In this document: positions 34,134 to 44,513 of the stretch, piece by piece | Layout: each line of letters opens with the position of its first letter | How positions within the stretch are numbered: the stretch's first letter is position 1 | The notes under the pieces: model-generated | What the model saw: the letters and a program-made list of their open reading frames with translations, nothing else | The model's database searches: none | What the model was told of the DNA's origin: nothing | DNA from: Lachnospiraceae bacterium | GTDB taxonomy: Bacteria > Bacillota > Clostridia > Lachnospirales > Lachnospiraceae | Assembly: GCA_910575075.1 (NCBI GenBank) | Contig: CAJTCY010000001.1 | Coordinates: 82,702 to 146,701 of the forward strand | DNA length: 64,000 nucleotides | Reading direction: 5' to 3' | Position numbers and translations under genes: made by a program

Positions 34134-34500
34134 GGCCGTCTCCTTTGCTGATTTGAGAAATAAGAGAAATGGCTTCCTCTTTTTCAATCCCCAGTTTTTC
34201 CATATTATCCAAAAACTGTGTGATAATTTCCTTTGCAAGTTCAGATTTTAAGTTATCAATCATGGCAGTATCCTCCGTAATAAATCGTCCGCTGGTTCTT
34301 TGGGAATAGACAAGCCCGGTTCGTTCCAATTCAGAGAGTGCCTTCTGCATGGTGTTGGGATTTACGGATGCTTTTTGCGCAAGATCCCGCACAGAGGGCA
34401 GTTTATCTCCTGGCTGATAGAGTCCGGAAATAATGTCCATCTGTATTTTTTCAATAATCTGGATAAAGATCGGCCGGTCGGAATTTAAATTCCATGGCAT
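34120..34500 (-). CDS. GntR-family transcriptional regulator (YtrA-like)
   Basis: 126 residues: a winged helix-turn-helix (PIFIQIIEKIQMDIISGLYQ, then LPSVRDLAQKASVNPNTMQK) with only a short helical tail, as in the YtrA subfamily that represses linked ABC operons. The start at 34500 follows GAGGTGATTTG; longer versions would start inside the promoter. First gene of regulator-ATPase-permease, all overlapping. Confidence 0.92.
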   Translation of the reverse strand: MPWNLNSDRPIFIQIIEKIQMDIISGLYQPGDKLPSVRDLAQKASVNPNTMQKALSELERTGLVYSQRTSGRFITEDTAMIDNLKSELAKEIITQFLDNMEKLGIEKEEAISLISQISKGDGHDTD

Positions 34501-34523
34501 CAAATCACCTCGTTTCCTTGTAT

Positions 34524-34550
34524 GTATTACTGTACTATATAAATAATACA
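34524..34550 (-). promoter_or_regulatory. Possible GntR/YtrA operator
   Basis: GTATTA at one end and TAATAC at the other form an inverted repeat about 26 bases long just upstream of the GntR gene. Such operators are usual for YtrA-type autoregulation; no binding is shown. Confidence 0.4.
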
Positions 34551-34686
34551 ATAATCCATTTTGTCGAAAAAGTCAAGTATATTCTGATATTTGCTGTCAT
34601 GATTGCTTGTATTGACATTGGAATCCAGTGAGAGTAAAATGAATGGGAAATATTTTGAACTGAAGAACCAGAAAGGAATAGGCAAA

Positions 34687-35583
34687 ATGAAAAGATATCT
34701 GTCTTCATGCTGGAACCTGATGTTTTTAGTGCTGCTTCTGCATATGGCTGGAGAGGACAGGAATGTCATGGTGGAGGTTCAGAAAGAGGAAGTTGAGATA
34801 CAGAGAGAGGAAGTTAAGATACAGAGAGAGCAAGTTGAGGTACAGTCGGAAGAAGAAAAGAAAACAGAACGTATTTATCTTGGTTCAGATGGATATCTGA
34901 GGGACCTGCTGTCTCGTCAGGATAAAGAAGCATTGATCAAAACTTCTGATATACAGGAGAATGAGGTATATTCATTTCTTCAGGGTCCAAGGTCCTGGGA
35001 AGAAGGTGTTGCCTGGTCTGGGGAATGGTGTGCTTTTGGCGTTGATGGAAATTCTTTTGGAGGTTTTGGATGTGGGTTGTGCTGTATGGCTAACATATAT
35101 AATACATTGTCTTCTTATGAAGTGTCACCCTGGGATATGTGTGAATATTCGATGTCTGTTACCAGTTATGCGCCAAATTGGGAGTCAGGCGCTATTGGCT
35201 GGAGACAGATGAAAGAAGTCCTTCGTTCCTGTGGAGTTACTTCTTATCTGTATCGTAAACCAACATCCTATGAAAATTTTCAAAAGCAGATGGAATGGAT
35301 GAAGTCTGCCATAGTTCTGGTTTCCAGTAAAAATGATGATACTTATTGGAAAGATACGCCAGGGCATTATGTAAATATCTGGCTATATCAGAGAGAGGAC
35401 GATACGGTATTTCTTGCAGAGCCGGGAAGCCCGGAAAATAACCGGAGCAGGATACCGTTACGGTATGTATATGACGCGTTGAAAACGGCGAGCAGTTTTC
35501 AGTATCTTGCCATTGAGGAATATAGTGAAGATAATAATCAGTGGAAGGCAAACGGCATTGATGAGAACTGGAATTCGCCTTAA
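34687..35583 (+). CDS. Exported cysteine-peptidase-like (C39-like) protein with heptad repeats
   Basis: 298 residues. A hydrophobic N-terminal segment (about 4-20) looks like a signal or anchor. Residues 29-57 are four tandem 7-residue repeats (EVQKEEV, EIQREEV, KIQREQV, EVQSEEE), encoded by 21-bp repeats, forming a charged helix. The rest resembles the papain-like C39_2 fold: Cys129 in GGFGCGLCCMANIYN, then His227 in TPGHYVNIW and a following acidic/Asn position. Could be a protease or an inactive binding domain. AAAGGAA precedes ATG 34687. Confidence 0.6.
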   Translation: MKRYLSSCWNLMFLVLLLHMAGEDRNVMVEVQKEEVEIQREEVKIQREQVEVQSEEEKKTERIYLGSDGYLRDLLSRQDKEALIKTSDIQENEVYSFLQGPRSWEEGVAWSGEWCAFGVDGNSFGGFGCGLCCMANIYNTLSSYEVSPWDMCEYSMSVTSYAPNWESGAIGWRQMKEVLRSCGVTSYLYRKPTSYENFQKQMEWMKSAIVLVSSKNDDTYWKDTPGHYVNIWLYQREDDTVFLAEPGSPENNRSRIPLRYVYDALKTASSFQYLAIEEYSEDNNQWKANGIDENWNSP

Positions 35584-35598
35584 TATAATTAGAAACTA

Positions 35599-35626
35599 TT
35601 GACAAACCGAGGTAATGTGCTAAACT
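35599..35626 (+). promoter_or_regulatory. Promoter of ilvN
   Basis: TTGACA at 35599-35604, 16-base spacer, TAAACT at 35621-35626. The leader of about 70 bases can pair CTGCC with GGCAG, but I cannot name an element. Confidence 0.6.
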
Positions 35627-35702
35627 AAGTAGTAATCGCAGGTACTGCCCTGGTTTAACGTATACTGGGGAAGATGGCGAGTAGAAAAGGCAGGTTTTAT
35701 GC

Positions 35703-36203
35703 ATGGAGAGACAAGCATTATCCATTTTGGTTGAAAATACTCCTAATGTGCTCAGTCATGTGTCCGGTCTGTTCAGCCGGAGAGGATACAACATTGACAG
35801 CATATCGGCAGGAGTGACAGCAGATCCCAGATTTACCAGGATTACCATTGTTTCAAGCGGTGATGAATTGATTTTGGAACAGATTGAGAAACAGCTTGCG
35901 AAGCTGGAAGACGTAGTTGACATTAAGAAGCTGGAATATGGCAGTTCTGTATGCCGGGAACTGATACTTATTAAGATCAGAGTGAAAAATACAGAACGTC
36001 AGGCAGTGATATCTCTTGCAGAAATTTTTAAAACAAAGATTGTAGATGTGACGAATGATTCTATGATGATTGAGTTGATTGGAAGCCAGAACAAGCTGGA
36101 TGCTTTTCTGGAGCTGCTGGAGGGATATGAAATATTGGAACTTGCGAGGACCGGTATTACAGGATTGACCAGAGGGTCATCGGATGTCAAAATGTTTGAC
36201 TGA
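35703..36203 (+). CDS. ilvN: Acetolactate synthase small (regulatory) subunit
   Basis: 166 residues. An N-terminal ACT domain (LSILVENTPNVLSHVSGLFS, RRGYNIDSISAG) and the second domain of the small subunit, ending TRGSSDVKMFD. It binds valine and activates the catalytic subunit in the first common step of branched-chain amino-acid synthesis. No ilvB/ilvI gene is present in the window, which is unusual because the subunits are often adjacent. The ribosome site is weak (AGG 9 bases upstream). ilvC follows after 138 bases. Confidence 0.93.
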   Translation: MERQALSILVENTPNVLSHVSGLFSRRGYNIDSISAGVTADPRFTRITIVSSGDELILEQIEKQLAKLEDVVDIKKLEYGSSVCRELILIKIRVKNTERQAVISLAEIFKTKIVDVTNDSMMIELIGSQNKLDAFLELLEGYEILELARTGITGLTRGSSDVKMFD

Positions 36204-37361
<1,158 letters not shown>

Positions 37362-37367
37362 ATTGAG

Positions 37368-37406
37368 AAAATCCCCAGATTCAGAATATATCTGTCTGGG
37401 GGTTTT
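37368..37406 (+). terminator. Terminator after ilvC
   Basis: CCCCAGA at 37373-37379 pairs with TCTGGGG at 37395-37401, flanked by AAAAT and GTTTT. Confidence 0.75.
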
Positions 37407-37545
37407 GACATCTAAAACGCCCAAAGAATGCGGTCTGTACGAATTTTTGGAAATAGGAAGGCAATATTTTCTACATATTTGTGCATAGACGGTATCAAAG
37501 AATCGTGCTATATTAAATGAAAATTTGAAGAAAGGAGGAAATGCT

Positions 37546-38154
37546 ATGACAAATCAGGAATTGTTCTCAGAGCTTATATCATCATTTGCTGTTATAATAG
37601 ATGAAAAATTATTTTCCATAAAAGAAGATACGAAAGAAATTAAGTATCATGTGATTGTTTTAGAAGAGAGAATGGAGCATTTAGAAGGGCGAGTGGATTG
37701 TCTGGATGAACGGATGGATCGCCTGGAAGAGAAAATGGAACATTTGGAAGGGCGGATGGATTGCCTGGAAGAGAAAATGGAACATTTGGAAGGGCGGATG
37801 GATTGCCTGGAAGAGAAAATGGAACATTTAGAAGAGCGAGTAGGTCATTTGGAAGAAGGAATGCAGGAACTGAACCAGCGGACAGAAAGTTTGGAAGAAG
37901 GAATGCAGGAGCTGAACCAGCGGACAGAAAGTTTGGAAGAAGGTTTGGGTGAGATGGCACAAAAAGTTCATTTTATGAAATTGCAGAATGAAAATGAAGT
38001 AATACCACGGCTGCAAAATATTGAAGAGTGCTATACGTCTACGTTTGTGCGTTACAAGGATGATGTTGTTCAAATAGAAAGGCTGCAGACAGATGTGGAT
38101 GTACTTAAGAGCGTAGTATCTGATCACAGTTTAAAATTGAAAAATGTTTTATGA
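37546..38154 (+). CDS. Coiled-coil repeat protein of unknown function
   Basis: 202 residues. After an about 30-residue start (MTNQELFSELISSFAVIIDE) almost the whole protein is heptad-repeat coiled coil. It has two blocks of 14-residue repeats: RMDCLEEKMEHLEG-like (about three copies) and EEGMQELNQRTESL-like (two to three copies), each encoded by 42-bp near-identical DNA. The C-terminal 60 residues are less repetitive. No signal or membrane segment. AAAGGAGG precedes ATG 37546. Function unknown; length may vary between strains. Confidence 0.65.
   Translation: MTNQELFSELISSFAVIIDEKLFSIKEDTKEIKYHVIVLEERMEHLEGRVDCLDERMDRLEEKMEHLEGRMDCLEEKMEHLEGRMDCLEEKMEHLEERVGHLEEGMQELNQRTESLEEGMQELNQRTESLEEGLGEMAQKVHFMKLQNENEVIPRLQNIEECYTSTFVRYKDDVVQIERLQTDVDVLKSVVSDHSLKLKNVL
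37731..37976 (+). repeat. 42-bp tandem repeats inside the coiled-coil gene
   Basis: One unit starts at 37731, 37773 and 37815; a second type starts at 37851, 37893 and 37935. Each period is 42 bases, i.e. two heptads. Confidence 0.85.
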
Positions 38155-38263
38155 AGCATATAAACGATATAAATCATATCTCAGCAGAAAGTTATCTGTA
38201 TCTTAAAAATATCATAGTGTGAAAATAGTAAGAACAATATTCTTAATTGAGAACTTTTTATAA

Positions 38264-39154
38264 TTAATATTTCTCACAAAATTGAATAAATTGTTCCAAA
38301 GAATTAGAAATTTTTACATCTTTATTGTAAGCAAACCCAATTTCGCGTTTATTAATAGGGACTTCAAGAGGAATTTCAACCAGAATGCCAGAATTCAGTT
38401 CAGTCTGAACAAAATCTTGAATTACACAGCCCACTCCAAGACCTGTTTTTGCCATTTCAATTAGGAGGTCCATATTTGAAACTTCGATCGTGTCCTGAGG
38501 AAAAATGTGGTTATCCTGAAAATAAGTGTCAATGTACTGGCGCGTCATATTTTCACGATCCAGCAGTAAAAGAGTCGAATTATGCAGGATATGTTTACGG
38601 TTTATTCCGCGGATTTTCAGGTTATGAAGATAATTCCGTGTAGCAGTAAAAATGTCTTTGATTTCTTTAAGGGGACAGAAATTAATGTTTTTGCGGTTCT
38701 CTGGTTTTCCAATTAATCCAATGTCTAATTTTCCATCTTCTAAAAGTTTCAATGTATGGTTTGTGGAGTTACAGGCGATGGAAATGTTGATATGGGGATA
38801 TTGCTTAATAAAATCTTTTAAATAAGGAAGTAAAATATATTTACATAATGTAGAACTGGCTCCGATGGACAGGTTTCCAATGCCAAGTGTAATAGAGCGT
38901 CTCAGTTTTTCTTCACCAACAGCAAGCGTTTCAAAAGCAGATTTTACATGTGTATATAGTAATTCTCCTTCTGGGGTGAGAGTTACCCCCCGGGAACTGC
39001 GCGCAAAAAGTTTTACACCAAGATTTTCTTCCAGTTTTTGGATGGATTTACTGATGGCGGGCTGACTGATATATAGTTCTTTTGCCGTCTTGGAAATATT
39101 ACCAGTGTTGGCGACAGCATAAAAAATGCGGTAAGAGGAAAGATTTTGGTTCAT
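38264..39154 (-). CDS. LysR-family regulator divergent from leuCD
   Basis: 296 residues, full length. N-terminal winged helix (FYAVANTGNISKTAKELYIS, then QPAISKSIQKLEENLGVKLF) and a periplasmic-binding-protein-like effector domain. Divergent transcription from leuC across a 142-base gap suggests it controls leuCD; the co-inducer would plausibly be a leucine-pathway intermediate, by analogy with other LysR regulators. Confidence 0.92.
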   Translation of the reverse strand: MNQNLSSYRIFYAVANTGNISKTAKELYISQPAISKSIQKLEENLGVKLFARSSRGVTLTPEGELLYTHVKSAFETLAVGEEKLRRSITLGIGNLSIGASSTLCKYILLPYLKDFIKQYPHINISIACNSTNHTLKLLEDGKLDIGLIGKPENRKNINFCPLKEIKDIFTATRNYLHNLKIRGINRKHILHNSTLLLLDRENMTRQYIDTYFQDNHIFPQDTIEVSNMDLLIEMAKTGLGVGCVIQDFVQTELNSGILVEIPLEVPINKREIGFAYNKDVKISNSLEQFIQFCEKY

Positions 39155-39172
39155 ATCGTTTCTCCATAACTG

Positions 39173-39194
39173 TAAATTATAATAATTATATTTA
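39173..39194. promoter_or_regulatory. Possible LysR-type operator
   Basis: A near-palindrome, TAAATTATAAT followed by AATTATATTTA, lies in the intergenic region just upstream of the LysR gene. Contains T-N11-A type spacing but is AT-rich, so chance is possible. Confidence 0.4.
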
Positions 39195-39296
39195 ATATGT
39201 ATTTCTATTATACTATGTGATATGCTAAAATAGCAAGCAGAAAGGAGCTTAAGATTTACGTAAAATGATTATCCAAAGAACAGGAGGAAATAATAT

Positions 39297-40553
39297 ATGG
39301 GAATGACAATGACACAGAAAATTCTGGCTGCCGCCGCAGCACTTCCTGAAGTAAGAGCAGGGCAGCTGATAGAAGCAGACCTGGATCTGGTTTTGGGAAA
39401 TGATATTACTTCACCGGTAGCCATCCATGAGATGGATAAGTTTACCACAGAAGGAATTTTCCATAAAGATAAAATTGCATTGGTGATGGACCATTTTGCT
39501 CCCAATAAAGACATTAAATCAGCGCAGCATTGTAAATGTGTACGTGAATTTGCCTGCAGGCATGATATTACCAACTATTTTGATGTGGGAGAGATGGGAA
39601 TTGAACATGCGTTGCTGCCGGAGAAAGGACTGACTGTGGCAGGAGATGTGATAATTGGTGCAGATTCTCATACTTGTACTTATGGCGCACTGGGGGCTTT
39701 TTCCACTGGTGTTGGAAGTACGGACATGGCAGCAGGAATGGCAACTGGAAAGGCATGGTTTAAGGTACCGTCAGCCATCAAGTTTAATATTGTAGGAAAG
39801 CCTTCTAAATGGGTCAGCGGAAAAGATGTAATTTTACATATTATAGGAATGATCGGTGTGGACGGGGCTTTGTATAAATCCATGGAATTTACAGGGGAAG
39901 GAATTTGTAACTTGTCTATGGACGACAGATTTACTATTGCAAATATGGCAATTGAAGCAGGAGGAAAGAATGGGATATTCCCAGTGGATGAAACTGCTAT
40001 TGCTTATATGAAAGAGCATTCTGCAAGAAAATATAAGATTTATGAGGCTGATGAAGACGCAGAATATGATGAAGAGTATACAATTGATTTAAGCACGTTA
40101 AAACCCACGGTTGCTTTTCCGCATCTTCCGGAGAATACCAGAACCATTGATGAGGCAGGGGATGTGGCAATTGATCAGGTAGTGATCGGCTCTTGTACGA
40201 ATGGCCGCTTGGATGATCTTCGGATAGCAGCTGAAGTGCTCAAAGGCAAGAAAGTGGCAAAAGGCATTCGCTGTATCGTGATTCCGGCAACTCAGAGAAT
40301 CTATTTAGAGGCAATGGAAGAAGGACTGCTTCGCGTTTTTATCGAGGCAGGAGCTATTGTAAGCACACCTACCTGTGGGCCATGCCTGGGTGGATATATG
40401 GGGATTTTGGCGGAAGGTGAGAGATGTGTTTCCACTACGAACCGTAACTTTGTTGGGCGTATGGGGCATGTGGAGTCAGAAGTATATCTTGCGAGTCCGG
40501 CAGTAGCGGCAGCAAGCGCCATTACTGGTAAAATTTCAGCGCCAGTGGAATAG
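39297..40553 (+). CDS. leuC: 3-isopropylmalate dehydratase large subunit
   Basis: 418 residues, the shorter LeuC type found in archaea and Clostridia (family shared with homoaconitase and dimethylmalate dehydratase). Fe-S cysteines are visible in [13 protein letters not shown] and [13 protein letters not shown]. Isomerises 2- to 3-isopropylmalate in leucine synthesis. CAGGAGGAAATAAT precedes the ATG. Directly followed by leuD; leuA and leuB are not in the window. Specificity within the family is inferred. Confidence 0.92.
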   Translation: MGMTMTQKILAAAAALPEVRAGQLIEADLDLVLGNDITSPVAIHEMDKFTTEGIFHKDKIALVMDHFAPNKDIKSAQHCKCVREFACRHDITNYFDVGEMGIEHALLPEKGLTVAGDVIIGADSHTCTYGALGAFSTGVGSTDMAAGMATGKAWFKVPSAIKFNIVGKPSKWVSGKDVILHIIGMIGVDGALYKSMEFTGEGICNLSMDDRFTIANMAIEAGGKNGIFPVDETAIAYMKEHSARKYKIYEADEDAEYDEEYTIDLSTLKPTVAFPHLPENTRTIDEAGDVAIDQVVIGSCTNGRLDDLRIAAEVLKGKKVAKGIRCIVIPATQRIYLEAMEEGLLRVFIEAGAIVSTPTCGPCLGGYMGILAEGERCVSTTNRNFVGRMGHVESEVYLASPAVAAASAITGKISAPVE

Positions 40554-40563
40554 GAGGTAGAAT

Positions 40564-41052
40564 ATGAAAGCCAGTGGAACAGTGTTTAAATATGGAGACA
40601 ATGTGGATACAGATGTGATTATTCCAGCAAGATATCTGAACTCTTCTGACCCTAAAGAGTTGGCCTTACATTGTATGGAGGATATTGATAAAGAATTTGT
40701 AAACCAGGTGAAATCAGGAGACCTGATTGTGGCAGATAAGAATTTTGGATGCGGGTCTTCAAGAGAACATGCACCTATTGCAATTAAAGCAGCCGGGGTG
40801 AGCTGCGTGATTGCTGAAACATTTGCAAGAATTTTCTATCGTAATGCTATTAATATCGGTCTTCCTATCATTGAATGTCCGGAGGCGGCAAAGGGCATTG
40901 AAGCGGGAGATCAAGTGGAAGTAGATTTTGACAGCGGAATAATAACCAACAAAACAAAGGGAACAACCTATCAAGGGCAGGCTTTTCCAGAGTTTATGCA
41001 GAGAATTATTAAATCTGAAGGATTGATTAATTATATAAATCAGAAGCAGTAA
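40564..41052 (+). CDS. leuD: 3-isopropylmalate dehydratase small subunit
   Basis: 162 residues. The swivelling small subunit that completes the LeuCD active site. Typical features are [15 protein letters not shown] near 14-28 and [16 protein letters not shown] near 59-74. AGGAGGTAGAAT precedes the ATG; the gap from leuC is 10 bases, so coupled expression is expected. Confidence 0.94.
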   Translation: MKASGTVFKYGDNVDTDVIIPARYLNSSDPKELALHCMEDIDKEFVNQVKSGDLIVADKNFGCGSSREHAPIAIKAAGVSCVIAETFARIFYRNAINIGLPIIECPEAAKGIEAGDQVEVDFDSGIITNKTKGTTYQGQAFPEFMQRIIKSEGLINYINQKQ

Positions 41053-41076
41053 AAATAATAGAACGGCTCAAGTGTA

Positions 41077-41898
41077 TTATGTTTGAGCCGTTCCTGCCTT
41101 TTTCGATATAGTTTCCAGATAGCGGAGATATTTTTTTGAGAGCTTAATTTGACTGTAAATATCGGCATATTCTCTGGGGGAATATCCTTCCAGGTAATTA
41201 GTCTGGAAGTTTTTGCCGATACCGTATTTTTTGGCCAGATCAACGGCCTTGTTGTAAGCAATTGCCGCTTTTTCTTCTTTATGGTAGGTTCCTACCGTAT
41301 AATTTCCATTGATGTGAATTTGAACTTTATAACTGTCAGAACCAAGCGTGGAGATCTTGGTTACTCCATAATAACGATTGACTACAATAATATTAGAATA
41401 ACGAAGATCAAGAGAATCTTCGTTGGCAAAATAGTAGTCACGTCCGGCAACAGCATGGTTTTTTATTCCATATCTGGATAAAATACTGACCTGCATGCCA
41501 TAATCGTTGACGAAAAGATGTCCCTGCCGGCGCATGATTTTATGGCTGGAATAATAAAAAAGGTCGTCAATGTCAAATTTTAATTCTTCTGTTTGGGAAA
41601 GATAATAGACAAAATAATTATTCCGCAGATAAATAGGATTTTTAAAATAAATATGGTTATCCCGAAAATTCAGCAAAGAAATCACCTTGTCAAAATTTAG
41701 AATAGTGGATAGTGAAAAAACGTCATCAAAGACTGTGGAGGAATCAAAGAGCAGACATGCCGCTTCCTGATATGCCTGATGTGCTTTCTGTTCTGTATCA
41801 TAACTGCCCAGAGATATGTGTTTATTTTGGAAAGTGATGCTGGAACGATAGTAGGCAGTTCCGTCTTTTTTATGAGAAAGATAGACACCTGGCAGCAT
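41077..41898 (-). CDS. AP2-like DNA-binding protein with a degenerate HNH-like middle
   Basis: 273 residues. Residues about 12-50 (YYRSSITFQNKHISLGSYDT, then EQKAHQAYQEAA) and 189-225 (YKVQIHINGNYTVGTYHKEE, then KAAIAYNKAVDLA) each look like the three-strand-plus-helix AP2/ERF fold found in plant regulators and bacterial homing endonucleases. Between them, RDYYFANEDSLDLRYSNIIV resembles the core of AP2-HNH endonucleases, but the catalytic histidines are Tyr/Phe, so nuclease activity is doubtful. An AAGGAGGAGCTT site precedes the ATG. Probably a DNA-binding protein; target unknown. Convergent with leuD. Confidence 0.55.
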   Translation of the reverse strand: MLPGVYLSHKKDGTAYYRSSITFQNKHISLGSYDTEQKAHQAYQEAACLLFDSSTVFDDVFSLSTILNFDKVISLLNFRDNHIYFKNPIYLRNNYFVYYLSQTEELKFDIDDLFYYSSHKIMRRQGHLFVNDYGMQVSILSRYGIKNHAVAGRDYYFANEDSLDLRYSNIIVVNRYYGVTKISTLGSDSYKVQIHINGNYTVGTYHKEEKAAIAYNKAVDLAKKYGIGKNFQTNYLEGYSPREYADIYSQIKLSKKYLRYLETISKKAGTAQT

Positions 41899-42071
41899 AA
41901 GCTCCTCCTTTCGTGGTCATCTCATGTATTTTTTCGGGGAAAATCTACAAAATAAGTATATCACAAAAATTGGGAAACGCAAGTTTTGTGATTTAACAGA
42001 ATATAATGGTAAATAATGGGAAAGATTACATCAGTCAGACGTGAAATCTTAAAGGGAAAAGAGGAATGACT

Positions 42072-42872
42072 ATGTTGACAATTCAAAATCTGTTTAGGAA
42101 CGCGTATTTTTCTATAAAAAGCATATCTAAGAAATTATACAGAAGCTGTGCGGTTCTTGTATATGGATTTACGGTGTTTGCAATGATTTTATTGAAAGAT
42201 CAGAATTTCCATGGTGCAGGAAAGAATCAGGTTTCCGCAAAAAATAAAATTGTGCAGGACGGGGAAGAAGAATCTCAGGAAAGTAATTCCAAAGAGATTT
42301 TGCCGCCAGAGGGAAGTTTTGCTATGGCGTGCCAGAGCATTTTAGAAGGGGAGCCAGCTCAGGTCAAAGATAAAATTCAGTTGGGGATTTCAAAGCGTGA
42401 AGTGACAGAAGTATGCGCCAGTATACAGACATCCTGCAATGAAATGCAGAAGGCGCCTTTGAATCCATATGGAGATATTGTTGTCACAGAAGAAGATTAT
42501 AATGCTTTGTGCAGGATTGTACAGGCAGAAGCAGGTGGGGAAGATGATCATGGAAAAGTGTTGGTTGCAGAAGTGATTTTAAATCGTGTGCTTTCTGATA
42601 AATTTGCATCTACCGTCTATGATGTGATTTTTGAGCGCAGCGGCGGAAGTCCACAGTTTTCTCCTACTGTTGATGGAAGATATTTTTCAGTAACCATAAT
42701 GCCAGAGACTATAGCAGCAGTGGAACGGGCACTGCATGAGAAAGATTTTTCTCAGGGAGCTCTTTTCTTTTCTGCAAGAAGGAAGGCAAACCCATATGAT
42801 ATGGCGTGGTTTGACCGAAACCTGAAATGGCTGTTTCAACATGGAGGCCATGAATTTTATACACTTCCCTGA
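42072..42872 (+). CDS. Cell-wall hydrolase of the SleB family
   Basis: 266 residues. One N-terminal membrane segment (about 22-42), an about 100-residue linker, then a Hydrolase_2 (SleB) domain: YNALCRIVQAEAGGEDDHGK, VAEVILNRV, GGSPQFSPTVDGRY and the final ALFFSARRKANPYD. SleB-type enzymes are lytic transglycosylases acting on spore cortex or peptidoglycan. Exported and membrane-anchored by appearance. ATG 42072 fits the AAGAGGA site best; ATG 42066 is also possible. Confidence 0.85.
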   Translation: MLTIQNLFRNAYFSIKSISKKLYRSCAVLVYGFTVFAMILLKDQNFHGAGKNQVSAKNKIVQDGEEESQESNSKEILPPEGSFAMACQSILEGEPAQVKDKIQLGISKREVTEVCASIQTSCNEMQKAPLNPYGDIVVTEEDYNALCRIVQAEAGGEDDHGKVLVAEVILNRVLSDKFASTVYDVIFERSGGSPQFSPTVDGRYFSVTIMPETIAAVERALHEKDFSQGALFFSARRKANPYDMAWFDRNLKWLFQHGGHEFYTLP

Positions 42873-42893
42873 GAAATTTATGCAGGGTGCTTG

Positions 42894-42922
42894 TTGACAG
42901 GAAAAAAGAAAACTTTTATAAT
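42894..42922 (+). promoter_or_regulatory. Consensus promoter of thrC
   Basis: TTGACA at 42894-42899, 17-base spacer, TATAAT at 42917-42922: both hexamers perfect. The leader then holds a hairpin, GGGTGTCC with GGGCGCCC (42926-42951), without a T run. Confidence 0.85.
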
Positions 42923-42991
42923 GAGGGGTGTCCTGAAAATGGGCGCCCTGTTTAAGTGAAATAACGATAGAAGCAAAGGATGGAATGGATA

Positions 42992-44476
42992 ATGTTATAT
43001 GTAAGTACAAGAAACGCAGATGAAAAAGTTACAGCCTCCCAGGCGGTATTAAAAGGACTGGCGGAGAATGGGGGCTTGTTTGTGCCGGAACAGATTCCAG
43101 TACTGGATGTTACGGTAGAAAGATTGAAAGATATGTCTTATCAGGAGACAGCTTATGAGGTAATGAAGCTGTTTCTGACAGATTATACGGAAGAAGAACT
43201 GAAAAACTGTATCAGGAAAGCTTACGACGAAAAGTTTGACACCAGTGAAATTGCACCTTTGGTGAACATACAGGATACTTATTATCTGGAGCTGTTTCAT
43301 GGCGCTACGATTGCATTTAAAGATATGGCATTGTCTATTCTTCCACATCTTTTAATAACGGCAGCAAGGAAGAATCAGGTGAAAAATGATATTGTGATTT
43401 TGACAGCGACTTCTGGTGATACAGGAAAGGCAGCGTTAGCTGGATTTGCAGATGTTGAGGGAACAAGAATTATTGTATTTTATCCCAAAGATGGCGTGAG
43501 TCCAATTCAGCAGAAACAAATGGTAACGCAGAAAGGGGCGAATACCTTTGTGGTAGGCATTAACGGAAATTTTGACCAGGCACAGACAGGAGTAAAGCAA
43601 ATGTTTTCAGATTCTGACTTGGCAAAGGAGATGGAGGCTGCCGGGTATCAGTTTTCTTCTGCGAATTCCATCAATATTGGCCGTCTGGTTCCGCAGATTG
43701 TCTATTATGTGTATGCGTATGCCAAAATGGTGAAATCTGGTGCAATCGAAGATGGAGAACCCATGAATGTAGTAGTTCCCACCGGTAATTTCGGCAATAT
43801 TCTTGCGGCGTTTTATGCAAAGAATATGGGATTGCCCATAGGAAAATTAATCTGTGCTTCCAATGAGAACAAAGTGCTTTATGACTTTTTTGCCACTGGT
43901 ACATATGATAAGAACAGAGAATTTATTCTGACGTCCTCTCCCTCCATGGATATTTTGATTTCCAGTAATCTGGAGCGTTTAATTTATCGCATAGCGGGGA
44001 ACAATGCCCAGAAGAATCAGGAATTGATGAGGTCTTTGCAGGAGGCAGGTTATTATACCATCACAGAGGAAATGAGAGAACAACTTTCATCTTTTTACGG
44101 CAATTATGCCAGCGAGGATGAGACGTGGACAATGATCCGGGAAATATATCAGGAGACAGGATACATTATGGATACTCATACGGCAGTGGCAGCAGCAGTC
44201 TATAAGAAATACCGGACTGAAACAGGGGATATTGCCAAAACAGTCATTGCCTCCACAGCAAGTCCTTACAAATTTACAAGAAGTGTAATGGCAGCCATTG
44301 ATGAAAAGTATAGCAGCAGACCAGATTTTGAATTGGTAGATGAATTGGAAAAATTATCGAAGGTTAAAGTGCCTCAGGCAATCGAAGAGATTCGTACGGC
44401 TCCAGTGTTGCATCAGACAGTCTGTGAAGTGAATGAGATGCAGTCAGTAGTAAAGAAATTTTTGGGAATAAAATAA
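42992..44476 (+). CDS. thrC: Threonine synthase
   Basis: 494 residues, the longer ThrC type. PLP-dependent conversion of phosphohomoserine to threonine. Starts LYVSTRNADEKVTASQAVLK; PLP lysine Lys110 in GATIAFKDMAL; phosphate-binding loop LTATSGDTGKAAL. ATG 42992 gives the usual family start; an ATG four codons earlier (42980) is possible. Strong promoter upstream and terminator downstream show a single-gene unit. Confidence 0.95.
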   Translation: MLYVSTRNADEKVTASQAVLKGLAENGGLFVPEQIPVLDVTVERLKDMSYQETAYEVMKLFLTDYTEEELKNCIRKAYDEKFDTSEIAPLVNIQDTYYLELFHGATIAFKDMALSILPHLLITAARKNQVKNDIVILTATSGDTGKAALAGFADVEGTRIIVFYPKDGVSPIQQKQMVTQKGANTFVVGINGNFDQAQTGVKQMFSDSDLAKEMEAAGYQFSSANSINIGRLVPQIVYYVYAYAKMVKSGAIEDGEPMNVVVPTGNFGNILAAFYAKNMGLPIGKLICASNENKVLYDFFATGTYDKNREFILTSSPSMDILISSNLERLIYRIAGNNAQKNQELMRSLQEAGYYTITEEMREQLSSFYGNYASEDETWTMIREIYQETGYIMDTHTAVAAAVYKKYRTETGDIAKTVIASTASPYKFTRSVMAAIDEKYSSRPDFELVDELEKLSKVKVPQAIEEIRTAPVLHQTVCEVNEMQSVVKKFLGIK

Positions 44477-44480
44477 AAGA

Positions 44481-44513
44481 ATCCCCGCAGAGATTAGCTG
44501 CGGGGGTTTTTTA
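44481..44513 (+). terminator. Terminator after thrC
   Basis: CCCCGCAG and CTGCGGGG (7-base loop) followed by GTTTTTT. Confidence 0.85.

Noticed and set aside
34780-34860. 21-base tandem repeats
   Set aside because: Coding heptads inside the exported protein gene; no separate element.
37731-37976. Regular direct repeats resembling a CRISPR-like array
   Set aside because: The 42-base units have no spacers between them, stay in frame and encode heptads of a coiled coil.
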